This document shows, one piece after another, positions 53,231 through 63,433 of a stretch of DNA of 64,000 bases; position 1 is the first letter of the stretch, and every line of letters begins with the position of its first letter. The stretch is from assembly GCA_032717465.1 (NCBI GenBank), contig JAVRFU010000144.1, positions 248,001-312,000 on the forward strand, written 5' to 3'. A model generated the notes under the pieces. The model was not told the DNA's origin, did not search any database, and saw only the letters and a program-made list of their open reading frames with translations. The position numbers and the translations under genes are program-made. Source of the DNA: Coenobita brevimanus (lineage: Eukaryota; Arthropoda; Malacostraca; Decapoda; Coenobitidae).

Positions 53231-53746
53231 TTAGAGAACTTGACCAGAATTCTTTACGAACAATGAAAGAAAAGGTTGACTTTGGCGAACAAGGAACACT
53301 GGATTACAGAATGTATGAATGTACAATATTTCTTAGTCTGTCTGTCTGTCTGTGTCTCTTCACTAGCATGATACTGTTTATACTTTCATCCTCGCTCATA
53401 GGGTTATCAGACACCAGAAACCAAACCAGAGTGAATTAAGTATTGTATTACAGGAAAAAATATGACAAAGCAAAATTATTCTAGAATATAATTAACTGTG
53501 AAGCTACATAACGTGGTGAATGTTTTTGGCGTATCCGATAGAGCCAGGATTCCGGGGGCTTGAATGATGAGTGAATGGAAGCGTGGCCCATTGGATTGGG
53601 CAATTCTGGGCTGTCTGGACATTGCTACTCCTCACCCTGCCTTTGGGTGGGAAAGGAGGTCCGGATGATGATGATATAATTAACTGCTGTGATGATTTAT
53701 ATGTCCTGCAGAGTAATTAAAATAATTGTTAACCATGGACCTTCAG

Positions 53747-53889
53747 GTACCTAGAGGGATCAGAGGTTACACGAGAGGGTGGGCACTGTGAAGACGTTGA
53801 TGAGTGTCAGTGGTCACCCTGTCTTAATGGTGGAACCTGTGCCAATGCCAGCCCAGGGTATTTTTGCCACTGTCCTTCCTCCTACATTG
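53747..53889 (+). CDS. CadN: Cadherin exon I: EGF3
   Basis: Acceptor accttcag; reads GYLEGSEVTREGGHCEDVDE, CQWSPCLNGGTCANASPG and YFCHCPSSYIG, with donor gtgaga. A calcium-binding-type EGF (DVDEC) with six cysteines spread over exons H and I. In CadN the transmembrane exon should follow. None is visible before the cadherin-repeat exon at 54,359. Confidence 0.9.
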
Positions 53890-54358
53890 GTGAGACCCAA
53901 AATACATGCTGCTTATTGCTTTATTGCTGTGTATCTCAAGTTTTGCCAACTCTCATGCTTCCCAGTCTTTTGACCAAAAGAGCTTGACCATGTTTATGTA
54001 CTTATGATATTGATTAACCTCTTCACTATGATATTGATTGTCTTTGTTGTCACCAGGCTTCCACTAGACAGCTTTGCTAAACTCTAAGATGGACCTGTAG
54101 TAGCCTGGAATTCTGCCTTTCAGAATGTAGATAATGTAGAGTGGCGTGTAAATCACTGCAAGGGCTTTTCCCACAATGTAAAAGAATACTTCATTACCAT
54201 GAGGCTCTACCATTTGTTATGAGAGTATCGTGAGCAGTGAATCAGGCTCTTACATGATGCAGGCACAACATGGTAACATACCACCTCTCATTGACATTTT
54301 TACATACTCAAGATGTTGTTGGTGATAGAGGATTGAACTAAGCCTGAGTGTGTTGCAG
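53890..54358. other. Junction between the two cadherin blocks
   Basis: 469 bp of ordinary-looking intron. No transmembrane or cytoplasmic exon, no repeat signature and no terminator was recognised. Confidence 0.45.
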
Positions 54359-54760
54359 GGTGGTGCAGGAGAGGTGCGGTACACCATCGACCCGGCTAGC
54401 GACCCGTATCGGCTGTTTGCAGTGGACTCCATGGGCGAGGTGCGTCTGCGGCGGTGACTGGACCGAGAGAGGGCCTGGGTGCACGTGGTGAGGGTGTTGG
54501 CCGTTGATGGGGGTGTGCCAGCCCTTACCTCCACCGCCACCCTGGCCCTCACCCACACGGACATCAATGATAATGCACCCAGTGTGGCCAATCCAGACAC
54601 CCTATACATACAGGAGAACAGTCCACCTCACCACATAGCAGACCTCACACTGGACGATGCTGATGACTGGACTCTTGGTCATGGTCCACCCTTTACTGTC
54701 AGCCTTGACCCTCGTGCCCCTGACACATCAAGAAGTCCTTCAGGGTCCAGTTCAATAAAG
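54359..54760 (+). pseudogene. CadN: Cadherin exon EC-1: cadherin repeats, TGA and frameshift
   Basis: Acceptor gttgcag. It reads GGAGEVRYTIDPASDPYRLF, 'VDSMGEVRLRR', TGA (54,455-54,457), then 'LDRERAWVHVVRVLAVDGG' and 'DINDNAPSV', a classic DxNDNxP calcium site, and 'ENSPPHHIADLTLDDADDW'. Near 54,725 one base seems lost: reading on in the next frame gives 'KSFRVQFNK', which matches CadN 'RSFRVEY' and joins in phase to the next exon. Donor gtatac. Confidence 0.8.
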
Positions 54761-54933
54761 GTATACATCTAGCCAGAGTGTTTACTCCTTGGCCGAATTG
54801 AGCAAAAAATAAATAAATATAAGTTTTAATTTTTAGGCAGTCTTCACATTAAATCAAGGATGTGTGAAGGTAGAATTTTACTTAAATTAATCAGTTGTAA
54901 TCGAGGCATGTTTCTGATTTATTTTTATATGGG

Positions 54934-55055
<122 letters not shown>

Positions 55056-55208
55056 CAAAAACATATCACTCTGCCTTGTAAAGGCAGGTGATAATAACAC
55101 AGCTCATAGCTCTGATCCAGTGATGATGATGATGATGATGGTGGTAGAAAGAAGATTAGAAAAGTGATAATGGTGATGATGACAATGGTAGAAAGAAGAC
55201 TAGAAAAG

Positions 55209-55240
<32 letters not shown>

Positions 55241-55275
55241 TTGTAGATGATGATGATAATATTCTCATGCTTCAG

Positions 55276-55475
55276 CTGGTGATAAAGGGAGAGGTGTTGC
55301 TGTAGTTAGTTCACTGGTTCCCCTCGACCGTGAAGATGTGACACGACTCCTGCCCCTGGTATTGAGTGATGCACAAAACTTGACCACCACAGCAACGCTC
55401 ACCCTCACTGTGGCAGACGTTAATGACAATCTTATGGCCCCTGCATCAAAAGCTGTCTCGGTTAGCAGGCTAAGG
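55276..55475 (+). CDS. CadN: Cadherin exon EC-2
   Basis: Acceptor gcttcag; with one base from the previous exon it reads AGDKGRGVAVVSSLVPLDRE, LPLVLSDAQNLTTTATLTL and TVADVNDNLMAPASKAV, with donor gtaagg in phase 0. LDRE and DVNDN are cadherin calcium motifs. Matches CadN 'MAVISSL...FDRE...IGDVNDN'. Open. Confidence 0.88.
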
Positions 55476-56527
55476 GTAAGGGTGCCTTTTTTTTTAAAAT
55501 ACTGTTGTTTCATAAGGTAGCATAGGAACCTGGGGCTATACTACTGTACTCAGTTCAGACATTTAGGGCAAGAATGATCAGTTGTTCATCCATGAGTGGC
55601 ATTCTGTATGCAGTGAACCCCAAACAGTGCAGATACCAGTAGGCCAAGGAAAATCTCTGAAAGTGGATTGAGGGTACTGTTGGAGGAATCAGATCTTTTC
55701 TGGAATGGTAGAAGAGACAGGAGCTATGTATTAGTGAGATAAAAGGGAGAGGAGTGTCTTAGAGAGTAAGGAAGATATGTGAGGGCAATGAATCCTAGAG
55801 GCAGTTCTGTTATGGCCATCCCTTGCTGGAAGGTTCTCAAGAGGGAGCAAGTTGTCAATGGTGATGATGATGATGATAAAGGTGTAATTATTTCATTTCA
55901 TTTCGTTTTTGAAGGCTCCAACATGCATGCATGCATCCACCTTAGTCACCTAATGGCGGCTGTCCATGCTGGTCGATCTATGGCAACCTCTCTGTTCAGT
56001 CACTTAACCCTGAGGTCACACTTAATGACTTCGTCCCACGTCTTTCTCAGTCTGCCTCTGCAATGCCATCCCCCATAATAATAATAATAATAGTAATCCA
56101 TCCATCCATCATCCAATCCTATGTTGCCCCATGAGGAGCGTAAGAGCCCGGGGCTAGGCAAGTTGGTCCTGACATTTAAGATGAGAGTGACCAGCCTAAC
56201 TCATTCCTGAGTGGCATTATGTGAGCAATACCCCAACCACCCCTTGGATATATACCTTCACTGGCATAATCCGATTGGAGTGCTGCAATTACCCACTAAA
56301 CCACCAGGTGCCATAATTTGGTTATATGGTTACCACCCAGCATAGTAAATGGTTTCCTGGTTAACAGGAAATAAACCTGGTGAACGGGAAACCATTTGGC
56401 TTGTCACTCAGTGTAGAGTCACCCATAGGCAGAAGGAACAGGAAAGAATGAAGGAAAGAAAATCATAGTAATAATAATGATAATAAAGAAATAGGGTTAG
56501 GATGCTGATAATGATGATGTTTGACAG
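55476..56527. other. Cadherin intron with LINE and SINE-like pieces
   Basis: 55,935-56,075 on the minus strand reads 'RGRLRKTWDEVIKCDLRVK', a LINE C-terminus. 56,097-56,196 is the second copy of the repeat at 49,683. 56,317-56,420 is a minus-strand copy of the palindromic AATGGTTTCCTG block. No exon. Confidence 0.55.
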
Positions 56528-56694
56528 GACACTACAGGAAGTATGGGTGTGGGGCGGGTGTATGTGGAGGACCCCGATGACTGGGATACAGGCGACAAGG
56601 TGTGGGCATGGCGGGGGGGACTAAAGCACCCACGCTTCCACCTCAGCACTCACACTGGCAGTGTCACTATAGCAGCTCAAGCACCAGATGGCAC
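56528..56694 (+). CDS. CadN: Cadherin exon EC-3
   Basis: Acceptor ttgacag; reads DTTGSMGVGRVYVEDPDDWD, TGDKVWAWRGGLKHPRFHL and STHTGSVTIAAQAPDG, with donor gtgagt in phase 2. 'GRVYVxDxDDWD..DK' and 'HPRF.L....G.V' are the CadN signature of the last cadherin repeat. Open. Confidence 0.93.
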
Positions 56695-57275
56695 GTGAGT
56701 TTGTGTCCCTGTTAAGTAACAGTTAATAATCCTTTCTTCCATGATAGACCTTGATGGCATGTGAGTACTTTTCCTTGCTGAGTACCAATAACAGTTCTTT
56801 TCTCCCAACAAAATTACCTTCCTTTGTTTTCTTTCTGCTTCCAGATGACATTAAATAGCATGTTACTTTTTATCACAACAGTATTAAGTAACAGCCCTTC
56901 TTCCCTTATCATTATTACTTTCCAATGCTTCCCTTCTTCTTCCAACCAGATGATAGAATGGTACCCATACCTAGCAATGTGCCATCACATCACATCACCT
57001 GATAGAAGCTACAAATGTGCCCAAAAGACCGAAAAAGTAGTCTAAATATGGTATGTGTATTACTGATGGAGTGGAGAGGTATATGAGAGAGGAAGATGTG
57101 AGCTGAGGGGAGGGCAGTGAAATGGTAGGGGACAGGGCAACACGGAGGCAATTTATTTGTGGCCATCCCATATGGGCCTGAGGCATCTGGCAATAGATAT
57201 ACAGTGTTACTGAGCTACTGTAATATAAGGAAAGATGTATCATTCCCTTCTATCTTCATTCATTGATCCAAACAG
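56695..57275. other. Cadherin intron with RTE-like LINE 3' end
   Basis: 57,062-57,200 on the plus strand carries the RTE-like end (gagaggtatatgagagagg, then ggcaatagata). The first ~350 bp show two weak direct repeats of the sequence just after the donor (gcacgtgagtttgtgtccct, gcatgtgagtacttttcct). Confidence 0.6.
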
Positions 57276-57438
57276 ATATGAACTCCAATTTCTTGTGAGT
57301 GACTTGCGACATCGGCAAAGCAATGTAGCAGCCAACGTGACAGTGAAGGTGACAAGTGTTGATACCGATACGGTGAGCTGTGCCGTTTCCATCACTGTCA
57401 CTTTTCCATCCCCACGTACTCTCATCACCCCTCACCAG
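57276..57438 (+). CDS. CadN: Cadherin exon EC-4: end of last repeat
   Basis: Acceptor ccaaacag; joined to EC-3 it reads T-YELQFLVSDLRHRQSNVAA, NVTVKVTSVDTDTVSCAVSI and TVTFPSPRTLITPHQ, with donor gtaact in phase 0. It matches CadN 'RYHLRFKVYDRKHTQTDVPANVTVTV' as remembered. The expected next exon is the one at 39,587, upstream in this sequence. Confidence 0.9.
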
Positions 57439-57591
57439 GTAACTCATCCTAGAGACCTTCTAGTGAACAGAGATTGGACAGTTTTCCTTGTTGTGGTGTA
57501 TTTGTCACTCACCTAGCAATAATGAGTGCTCAGCTCATGTGATTTGACTTGCTGGTTTAAAGTTCAAGGATGTTCTGATAATACAGTACTG

Positions 57592-59130
57592 ATAGATAGA
57601 TAGATAGATAGGATGAAAGACATAGCGAAAAGAGTACTGAAAGGTACTTATAGGAGACGGATGGGAAAGGAAAGAGATAAGGAGGAACCGGTGTGGATAA
57701 CAGAGGAAATAAGAAAAGAAATAAAAGAAAGAAAGAGACGTAACAGATGTAGGAGGAATGCAGGTCACAGGAAGAGGAGGAAATGTGGAAAAACCTGTAC
57801 CTGGAACAAAAACGTAAAACCCAAAAGTTGATTAAAGATGAAATATATAAGTATGAAGACAAAATAATAAAGGAGATAAAAGATAAAAGGGATAATAAAA
57901 ATATTTGGAAATATGTGAAGAAGCTGAAAGGAGAGAAAGAGAAAGAGGACAATAGGTTGATGGTATATGGGGAAGATGGCAAGAAATATGAGAAAGAAAG
58001 ATTAGAGGAAGAAATAGGAAAGTTCTGGGGAAATATAAAGAGCAGGAAAACAAGATAGAACAAATATGGAATAGACAGAAGAAGGAAGAATATATGAAGG
58101 AATATGAGAATGTAAGAGACAAGATACAGAGAGGAGAATTCCTAGTACGAAGAGGAAGGGAAGAGAGGTTAGAACAGGAAGATAATTTAAGGATAATAAA
58201 ATCATGTAGTATAGAAATTAGAGAACATCTTGAAATGGCATTTCAGGTAGATAAAGGTATAATATTTACAGAAGAAAAGGCAGTTACAGAGGAAACGGTG
58301 ATCAAATGTTTAAAAAGGATGAAAAATAAAAAAGTATCAGTACTGGACAGAATTAAGCCAGAGATGTACATAGCATTCCTCAACAACAAAAATAACAGGG
58401 ATTGTTTAGTAATATGTCTAGAGAATGTAGTAGAAAAAGGAATAGTGCCAGAAGAGTGGAAAGAAACAAAGACAGTACTGATACCAAAAACAAAGAGACC
58501 AAAGATAGGTGAATTGAGGCCAATTGCTTTAAACAATGTGGGATATAAAGTGCTGATGGCAGTCATGAGAGAGAGTACTGAAGAGCATTTAATGAGAAAT
58601 AATATGGAAAAACAAACACAAGCTGCATTCACAGAGGGGGGGAGGATTGAAAATAATTTGTTAATATTGAGATATTGCATCGAAACCTCATTTCACAAAA
58701 AGAAACCACTTGTAGTAATATCAATAGACTATTCTAAAGCTTTTGATAGTATAAAAAGGGATAAATTAATAGAATTATTAGTAGAATATAAAATAAATCC
58801 AAATGTAATTAATGTAATAGCAGAAGTTTATAAGGGAGACAAAACAAAAATTGAACTAGAGGATAACAATATGATGACATTACCAGTAACAAGCGGAATA
58901 CGCCAGGGATGTACTGGATCAACCACTCTGTTTAAATTAGTTACATATGAAATAATGCAAAGGTTAGAAGAAATAAACAAGGGTTTTAAAGATGATAATT
59001 TCAAGATCACATCTTTATACTATGCAGATGATGGTATACTTTTGGCAGGTAGCATTAGGGAGGCTGAAGAAGTCATCAGAGGAGTTACAGTAATAAGTAG
59101 GGAATACGGACTAGAAATTCTATCTATCTA
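57592..59130 (+). pseudogene. LINE-D/G-family RT, plus strand, truncated both ends
   Basis: Starts after TAGA repeats (57,592-57,611). Linker frames ('KDIAKRVLKGTYRRRMGK', 'IWKYVKKLKGEKEKED') are followed from 58,094 by an open RT of 354 codons: 'LRPIALNNVGYKVLMAVM', 'QTQAAFTEGGRIENNLLI', 'VVISIDYSKAFDSIKRDK', 'VTSGIRQGCTGSTTLFKLV' and the catalytic 'TSLYYADDGILLAGS'. The insertion at 59,131 cuts it after 'REYGLEI'. Palm motifs are intact. Confidence 0.85.
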
Positions 59131-59430
59131 TCTATTGCCAGACACCATAATCCCTTAAGGGATGGCCATTTGACTTTGAGTTATTTGTTTTAAGGGGAGG
59201 AGCACTAACCCTCCACCAACCCACTTGTTCACACGTAGGGAGCACGTATGGTTTGGTTATATGGTTACCACCCAGCGTTGTAAATGGTTTCTTGGCTTAC
59301 AGGAAACCATTTGGCTTGTCACTCAATGTAAAGCCACCTGTAAAGGAAAGAAAAGCAATAAGAAGTGACAGGGAAGATGTGAGAAATAGGAAGAGAGGAG
59401 GGCAGGCACAGAAAAAGAATGATAAAGGCT
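59131..59430 (-). mobile_element. LINE-F-type 3' unit, truncated
   Basis: TAGA-type end (tcta at about 59,121-59,134) followed on the minus strand by the same ~290 bp as 40,520-40,812, including the palindromic AATGG...CCATT block. It diverges at 59,430, before the ORF1 part. Confidence 0.75.
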
Positions 59431-59829
59431 AAGGAAGAAGTAGGCAGCACTACATCAAGTGAGTGGATGATGGTCGCCACCACCTACCACGATACAGAAA
59501 TAAACTGGTAAGAAAGGTGGCTGGGTGTTTCCCCAGCCAGTGGGATTATGACTTTCTTTTATTTAGTCACACTTGTGTAGGAGCTGACTAGCGTGGGCCA
59601 GCTGGTCTGTTGTAATATAGTACTGGTATTTCTTTGATGGGTGACGGGAGGTTGGGAAACTACAAAATATAAAGGTGGAACCGGCAAAGGCCTGAGGTAA
59701 GTGAATATGGAGGTAACTGGAGTGAGGTAAGTTGCCTAAAGAATTTAATAATGCTGATCCAAGAGTAGCCCCATACAGCAAGAGAATTGGGCACTACTTG
59801 AAAAGTATAACTAAAGAAGGTTTAAGGTG
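59431..59829. other. Unassigned repeat-like sequence
   Basis: Contains 'cagaaataaactggtaagaaag', also near 12,683 (with one mismatch), so part is a dispersed repeat. No coding frame recognised. Confidence 0.35.
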
Positions 59830-60155
59830 TTGCAAACACCATATAAAAGAAGGAAAAGAGGAGACATGATTATAACTATATAAATGCATATCAAGGAAGG
59901 AGAAAATAGACAAAAATAAGTATATAACCTATGGGGATGCATCAGCAAGAGGACACTGCAAAAAACTGCATAAAAAGAGAGGCAATAAAGACGTAAGGAA
60001 GTTTAGTTTCCCAAATAGGGCAATTGGTCAGTGGAATTCACTACCGGATGAAAGTATGTGCCAAAACAATTCATAAATTTAAGGATATGTACGATAAAAA
60101 TGGTTGAAGACACGGGACAGTACGACTCATTCCTGTAAAGATACAATTAGGTAAG

Positions 60156-60202
<47 letters not shown>

Positions 60203-60237
60203 CCCGGTGAATTACACACACACACACGACCCGGTGA

Positions 60238-60288
<51 letters not shown>

Positions 60289-60360
60289 CCCGGTGAATTA
60301 CACACACACACACGACCCGGTGAATTACACACACACACACACACACACACGACCCGGTGA

Positions 60361-60405
<45 letters not shown>

Positions 60406-60448
60406 CCCGGTGAATTACACACACACACACACACACACGACCCGGTGA

Positions 60449-60492
<44 letters not shown>

Positions 60493-60718
60493 TAAATGAA
60501 GACATGCTGAGAAGGAGAGGTGATAAAGACGTAAGGAAATTCAGTTTCCCAAACAGAGCAATTGATCAATGGAATTGCACTACCGAATGAAATAGTATTT
60601 GCCAAAACAATTCACAAATTTAAGGATATGTAAGATAAATATGGTTTTAGACACGGGACAGTACGAGCTTGACTCATTCCTTTAAAGATACAATTAGGTA
60701 AGAACAATTAGGTAAGAA
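59830..60718 (+). mobile_element. Two LINE 3' ends around an (AC)n minisatellite
   Basis: 59,960-60,155 and 60,500-60,718 are copies of one another. Both encode 'FSFPNRAI..WN.LP', 'AKTIHKFKDM' and 'RHGTVR', and both end 'acaattaggtaagaac': the C-terminus of a CR1/L2-like LINE. Between them (60,156-60,490) is (AC)n interrupted seven times by gacccggtgaatt, at 60,201, 60,228, 60,287, 60,314, 60,351, 60,404 and 60,439. Confidence 0.7.
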
Positions 60719-60819
60719 CGAAGTTATACGTGTACACAGAACAGGCGAAACTTGGAATTTGACATCCGTAGACTTTTTTTCAGGCAGCAAAATTTAATAG
60801 CGAATTTATAGCCGATCGA

Positions 60820-61225
60820 AAGTTAGGTTAGGTCACTTTGGGCAGGGTTTGGTCTGATTAGGTAATTTTTGGTTGGGTTGGCTTCAGTTCGACTAGATAT
60901 AGACGGATTAGGTTAGATTGCTTTAGAATACGTCGGTTTTCATAGGTTTTGGGATGGGTTTTATTTGGTTGGGTTAGGCTGGGTTAGGTTCGGTTGGATT
61001 AGGTCATTTTAGGCTTGACTGGGTTGGGTTAGGTCGGGTATGGTATGGTTAAGTGAGACTGGGTAGGATTAGGTAGGGTTAGATGTGGTTAGGCTGCTTC
61101 AAAATAGGTTAAGTATGGGGAGGTTACGTGAGATTGTGAGGTTAAATACAATTAGACTGGGTTAGGTGAGGTTAAGCTAGATTAGGTTGGGTTGATTTAA
61201 GTTGGATTAGGTCATTGGAGGTTAG
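60820..61225 (+). repeat. Degenerate GGTTAGG-type tandem tract
   Basis: About 400 bp of variants of ggttaggttgg with a 5-6 bp period, G/T-rich on the plus strand. It resembles a decayed interstitial array of the arthropod telomere unit TTAGG, or a simple satellite common in arthropods. Confidence 0.7.
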
Positions 61226-61264
61226 GCAGGGTTTAATTTGTATGAGTCTGGGGAAATAGCAGTC

Positions 61265-62395
61265 AGATAGATTATTTTCTGGTTAGGAGGGCCGATAGGA
61301 GGTTAGTGAGGGATGTTAAAGTTATAGGAAGTGAGGAGTGTGTGCAGCAGCACAAACTATTGATTTGTGATATGGTGCTTAAAGAACAAATTGATGAAAA
61401 AGAGGACTTATGTACCTAGGAGGAAAATATGGAAGCTGAAAAACCAAGTAGTAAGGGATGCCTTGTATAGCGAGTTGAGGAGAGTGGTGGTTGAACAGGG
61501 AGCTGTAGACAGAGGCGTTAATGAACAGTACAGAGCCCTCAAGAACAATTTCTTGAGAGTTACTGATGTAACATGCGGCTGGACAAGAGGACCACCAAGA
61601 CATAAAGTAACTTGGTGGTGGGATGAGGGTGTAGAAGCTGCAATTAAGGAGAAAAGAAGGCTTTTCCGGGAATGAAAGAAGGGTGGTAGCAAAGAGGAAT
61701 ATTTGGCTGCCAAGCATAGGGCTAGGAGAGAGGTATACAGGGCAAAGTCTGAGTCACGGAGACAATTACTTGATAACCTAAATCATGGGGAAAGGAAAAA
61801 TATATTTAGGGTGGCAGGTCAGGTGAAGAGGGATAATCGGGATATCATAGGTGAGCAGTGTGTGAAGAATGATGAAGGAAGGGTAGTGGTGAACAGTGAG
61901 GATATTAAAGATGCATGGAGAGAGCATTATAACCGGTTGTTGAATGAGGAGTTTGACTGGGACAGGGAAGGTTTGGAGCAAGCAGATCCAGTGTCTGGCC
62001 CTTGGCCTTTGATTGATACTGCTATTGTGAGTGAGGCAATAGGCAGGATGAGGGTGGGGAAGGCAGCAGGTGTGTCTGGGTTGACTGCCGAAATGTTGAA
62101 GGCCTCAGGCGATATAGGGGTGAGTTTAGTCACTGACCTGATAAATAGGATTATTTATGAGTGTGTTGTCCCAGATGATTGGCTGAAGAGTGTAATTGTA
62201 AATGTGTATAAAGGGAAGGGTGATGCCCTGGAAAGAGGAAATTATAGAGGTATAAAGCTTTTAGATCAGATAATGAAGGTAATGGAGAGAGTTTTAGAAG
62301 GTATGATTAGAGAAAGAGTGAATATTGATGAGATGCAGTTTGGGTTTATGCCAGGTAGGGGGACCACTGATGCTATTTTCATTGTTCGACCATCA
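61265..62395 (+). pseudogene. RTE-like LINE, endonuclease-RT linker and RT start, truncated
   Basis: Early codons give 'HKLLICDMVLKEQI' (the end of the endonuclease), then frame breaks, 'GRRRHK'-type linker 'VTWWWDEGVEAAIKEKRRL', and from 61,703 an open frame: 'RVGKAAGVSGLTAEMLKA', 'DDWLKSVIVNVYKGKGD', 'RGNYRGIKLLDQIMKVMER' and 'DEMQFGFMPGRGTTDAIFI'. That is RTE-style RT up to block 3. Homology stops near 62,390, before the catalytic Asp residues. Confidence 0.8.
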
Positions 62396-62982
62396 ACAGG
62401 CATCTTTATAAAGTATCCCTGGCTGATATGGAAGACTACTGTATTTCATTTTCCATATGTTTAATCCATAAGGTTTTATCAAGAGGCTGCAACGGATGTA
62501 CAGTAAGACTTCTTATGCTGCTCCCCCCCTCCCCCCTTTTTTTTTTTCCATAGTAAATATTGGAAAGATTGCCAGCTAATGTTCTGTAGCTCAAAATGTA
62601 GCTGATGTAGCATTGTCACCCAGCTAGCAGTACCATTGATAGGGAATTAGTCAATACTTCAGAACTCTAACACCAGCGTATATAATATGGATTTACAGTC
62701 AAGTACTCACCCCATCCTACTCTTCCGAGTTTAAAAATTGCTGTGTTTTTTTCCTGTATATTTTTTTATGTATTAGTAGACTTGGTCTTGTTTATGATGA
62801 GACTGTGATGTTCTTCATGACTAATTTTCCTCAAATCTTTCAGGTATAGAATGTGACTAAGAAGCTAAAGACCATTATCGTGTCCCAGTTCCATCAGTGA
62901 ATGTGGTAAAGTGAAAAGCATTGCAAGAAGGAATAAGGAGAGATAGCCTAACCTAAGCCACTATATGACAACCCCTACAAAA
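62396..62982. other. No recognised feature
   Basis: AT-rich, with C and T runs at about 62,521-62,548. I see no gene or repeat family in it. Confidence 0.4.
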
Positions 62983-63426
62983 TTAGCTCCCCCAACTCAA
63001 ACTAGCCTTAAAAGGTAAGTCTTGGTTAGAAGAGTTCAGGGACGTAATATAATGAAAATCGGTAACGTTGGTTACTTCTAAAGTTATACCCACTTCTTCA
63101 TACTGGTTTGGTGCCACAATTCGTATGTGAGTCCCATCAATCACACCAGCTACCCCAGGAAAGCCAGCAATTCGCCTGAATTTTCTTTCAGTTCTTTGTA
63201 GTTCAGGGATTGTATGGGGGAACTTCACAAACCTCTTAACAATGTGTGGTGCAGTTAGAGCACAGAGTGTTTCCGTTATCACATTGCTCACTGATGGCTG
63301 CGATGGTCCAAAGTCATCACAGTTACACTGCTGCATTTTTCCAGTTGCAAGGAACCTTAATAGTATCAACACTTTTGTCTCAGGGTGTGAGAGGATGGTT
63401 TCGATGTGTGGGCCTTTCCAGTACAT
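62983..63426 (-). pseudogene. PIF/Harbinger transposase (HARBI1-like) fragment
   Basis: A minus-strand frame of 147 codons: 'ILLRFLATGKMQQCN', 'QPSVSNVITETLCAL', 'ERKFRRIAGFPGVAGVIDGT' and 'HIRIVAPNQ'. 'FLATG', 'Q.SVS' and 'GVIDGTHI.I..P' (first catalytic Asp) are conserved in Harbinger transposases and domesticated HARBI1. The frame ends before the later D and E. An RTE-like LINE tail abuts it at 63,434. The frame lacks introns and the rest of the DDE, so a transposon remnant is more likely than a host HARBI1. Confidence 0.75.
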
Positions 63427-63433
63427 CTCTTAC

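Noticed and set aside
54455..54457. Selenocysteine or stop readthrough at the TGA in cadherin exon EC-1
   Set aside because: A nearby frameshift and lesions in two other exons make simple decay or sequence error more likely; no supporting element seen.
60156..60490. CRISPR-like repeats (seven identical 13-mers)
   Set aside because: The 'spacers' are only AC dinucleotides of varying length; it is a compound microsatellite.
62983..63426. Intact host HARBI1 gene
   Set aside because: Only the first part of the DDE domain is open and a LINE tail abuts its upstream end.
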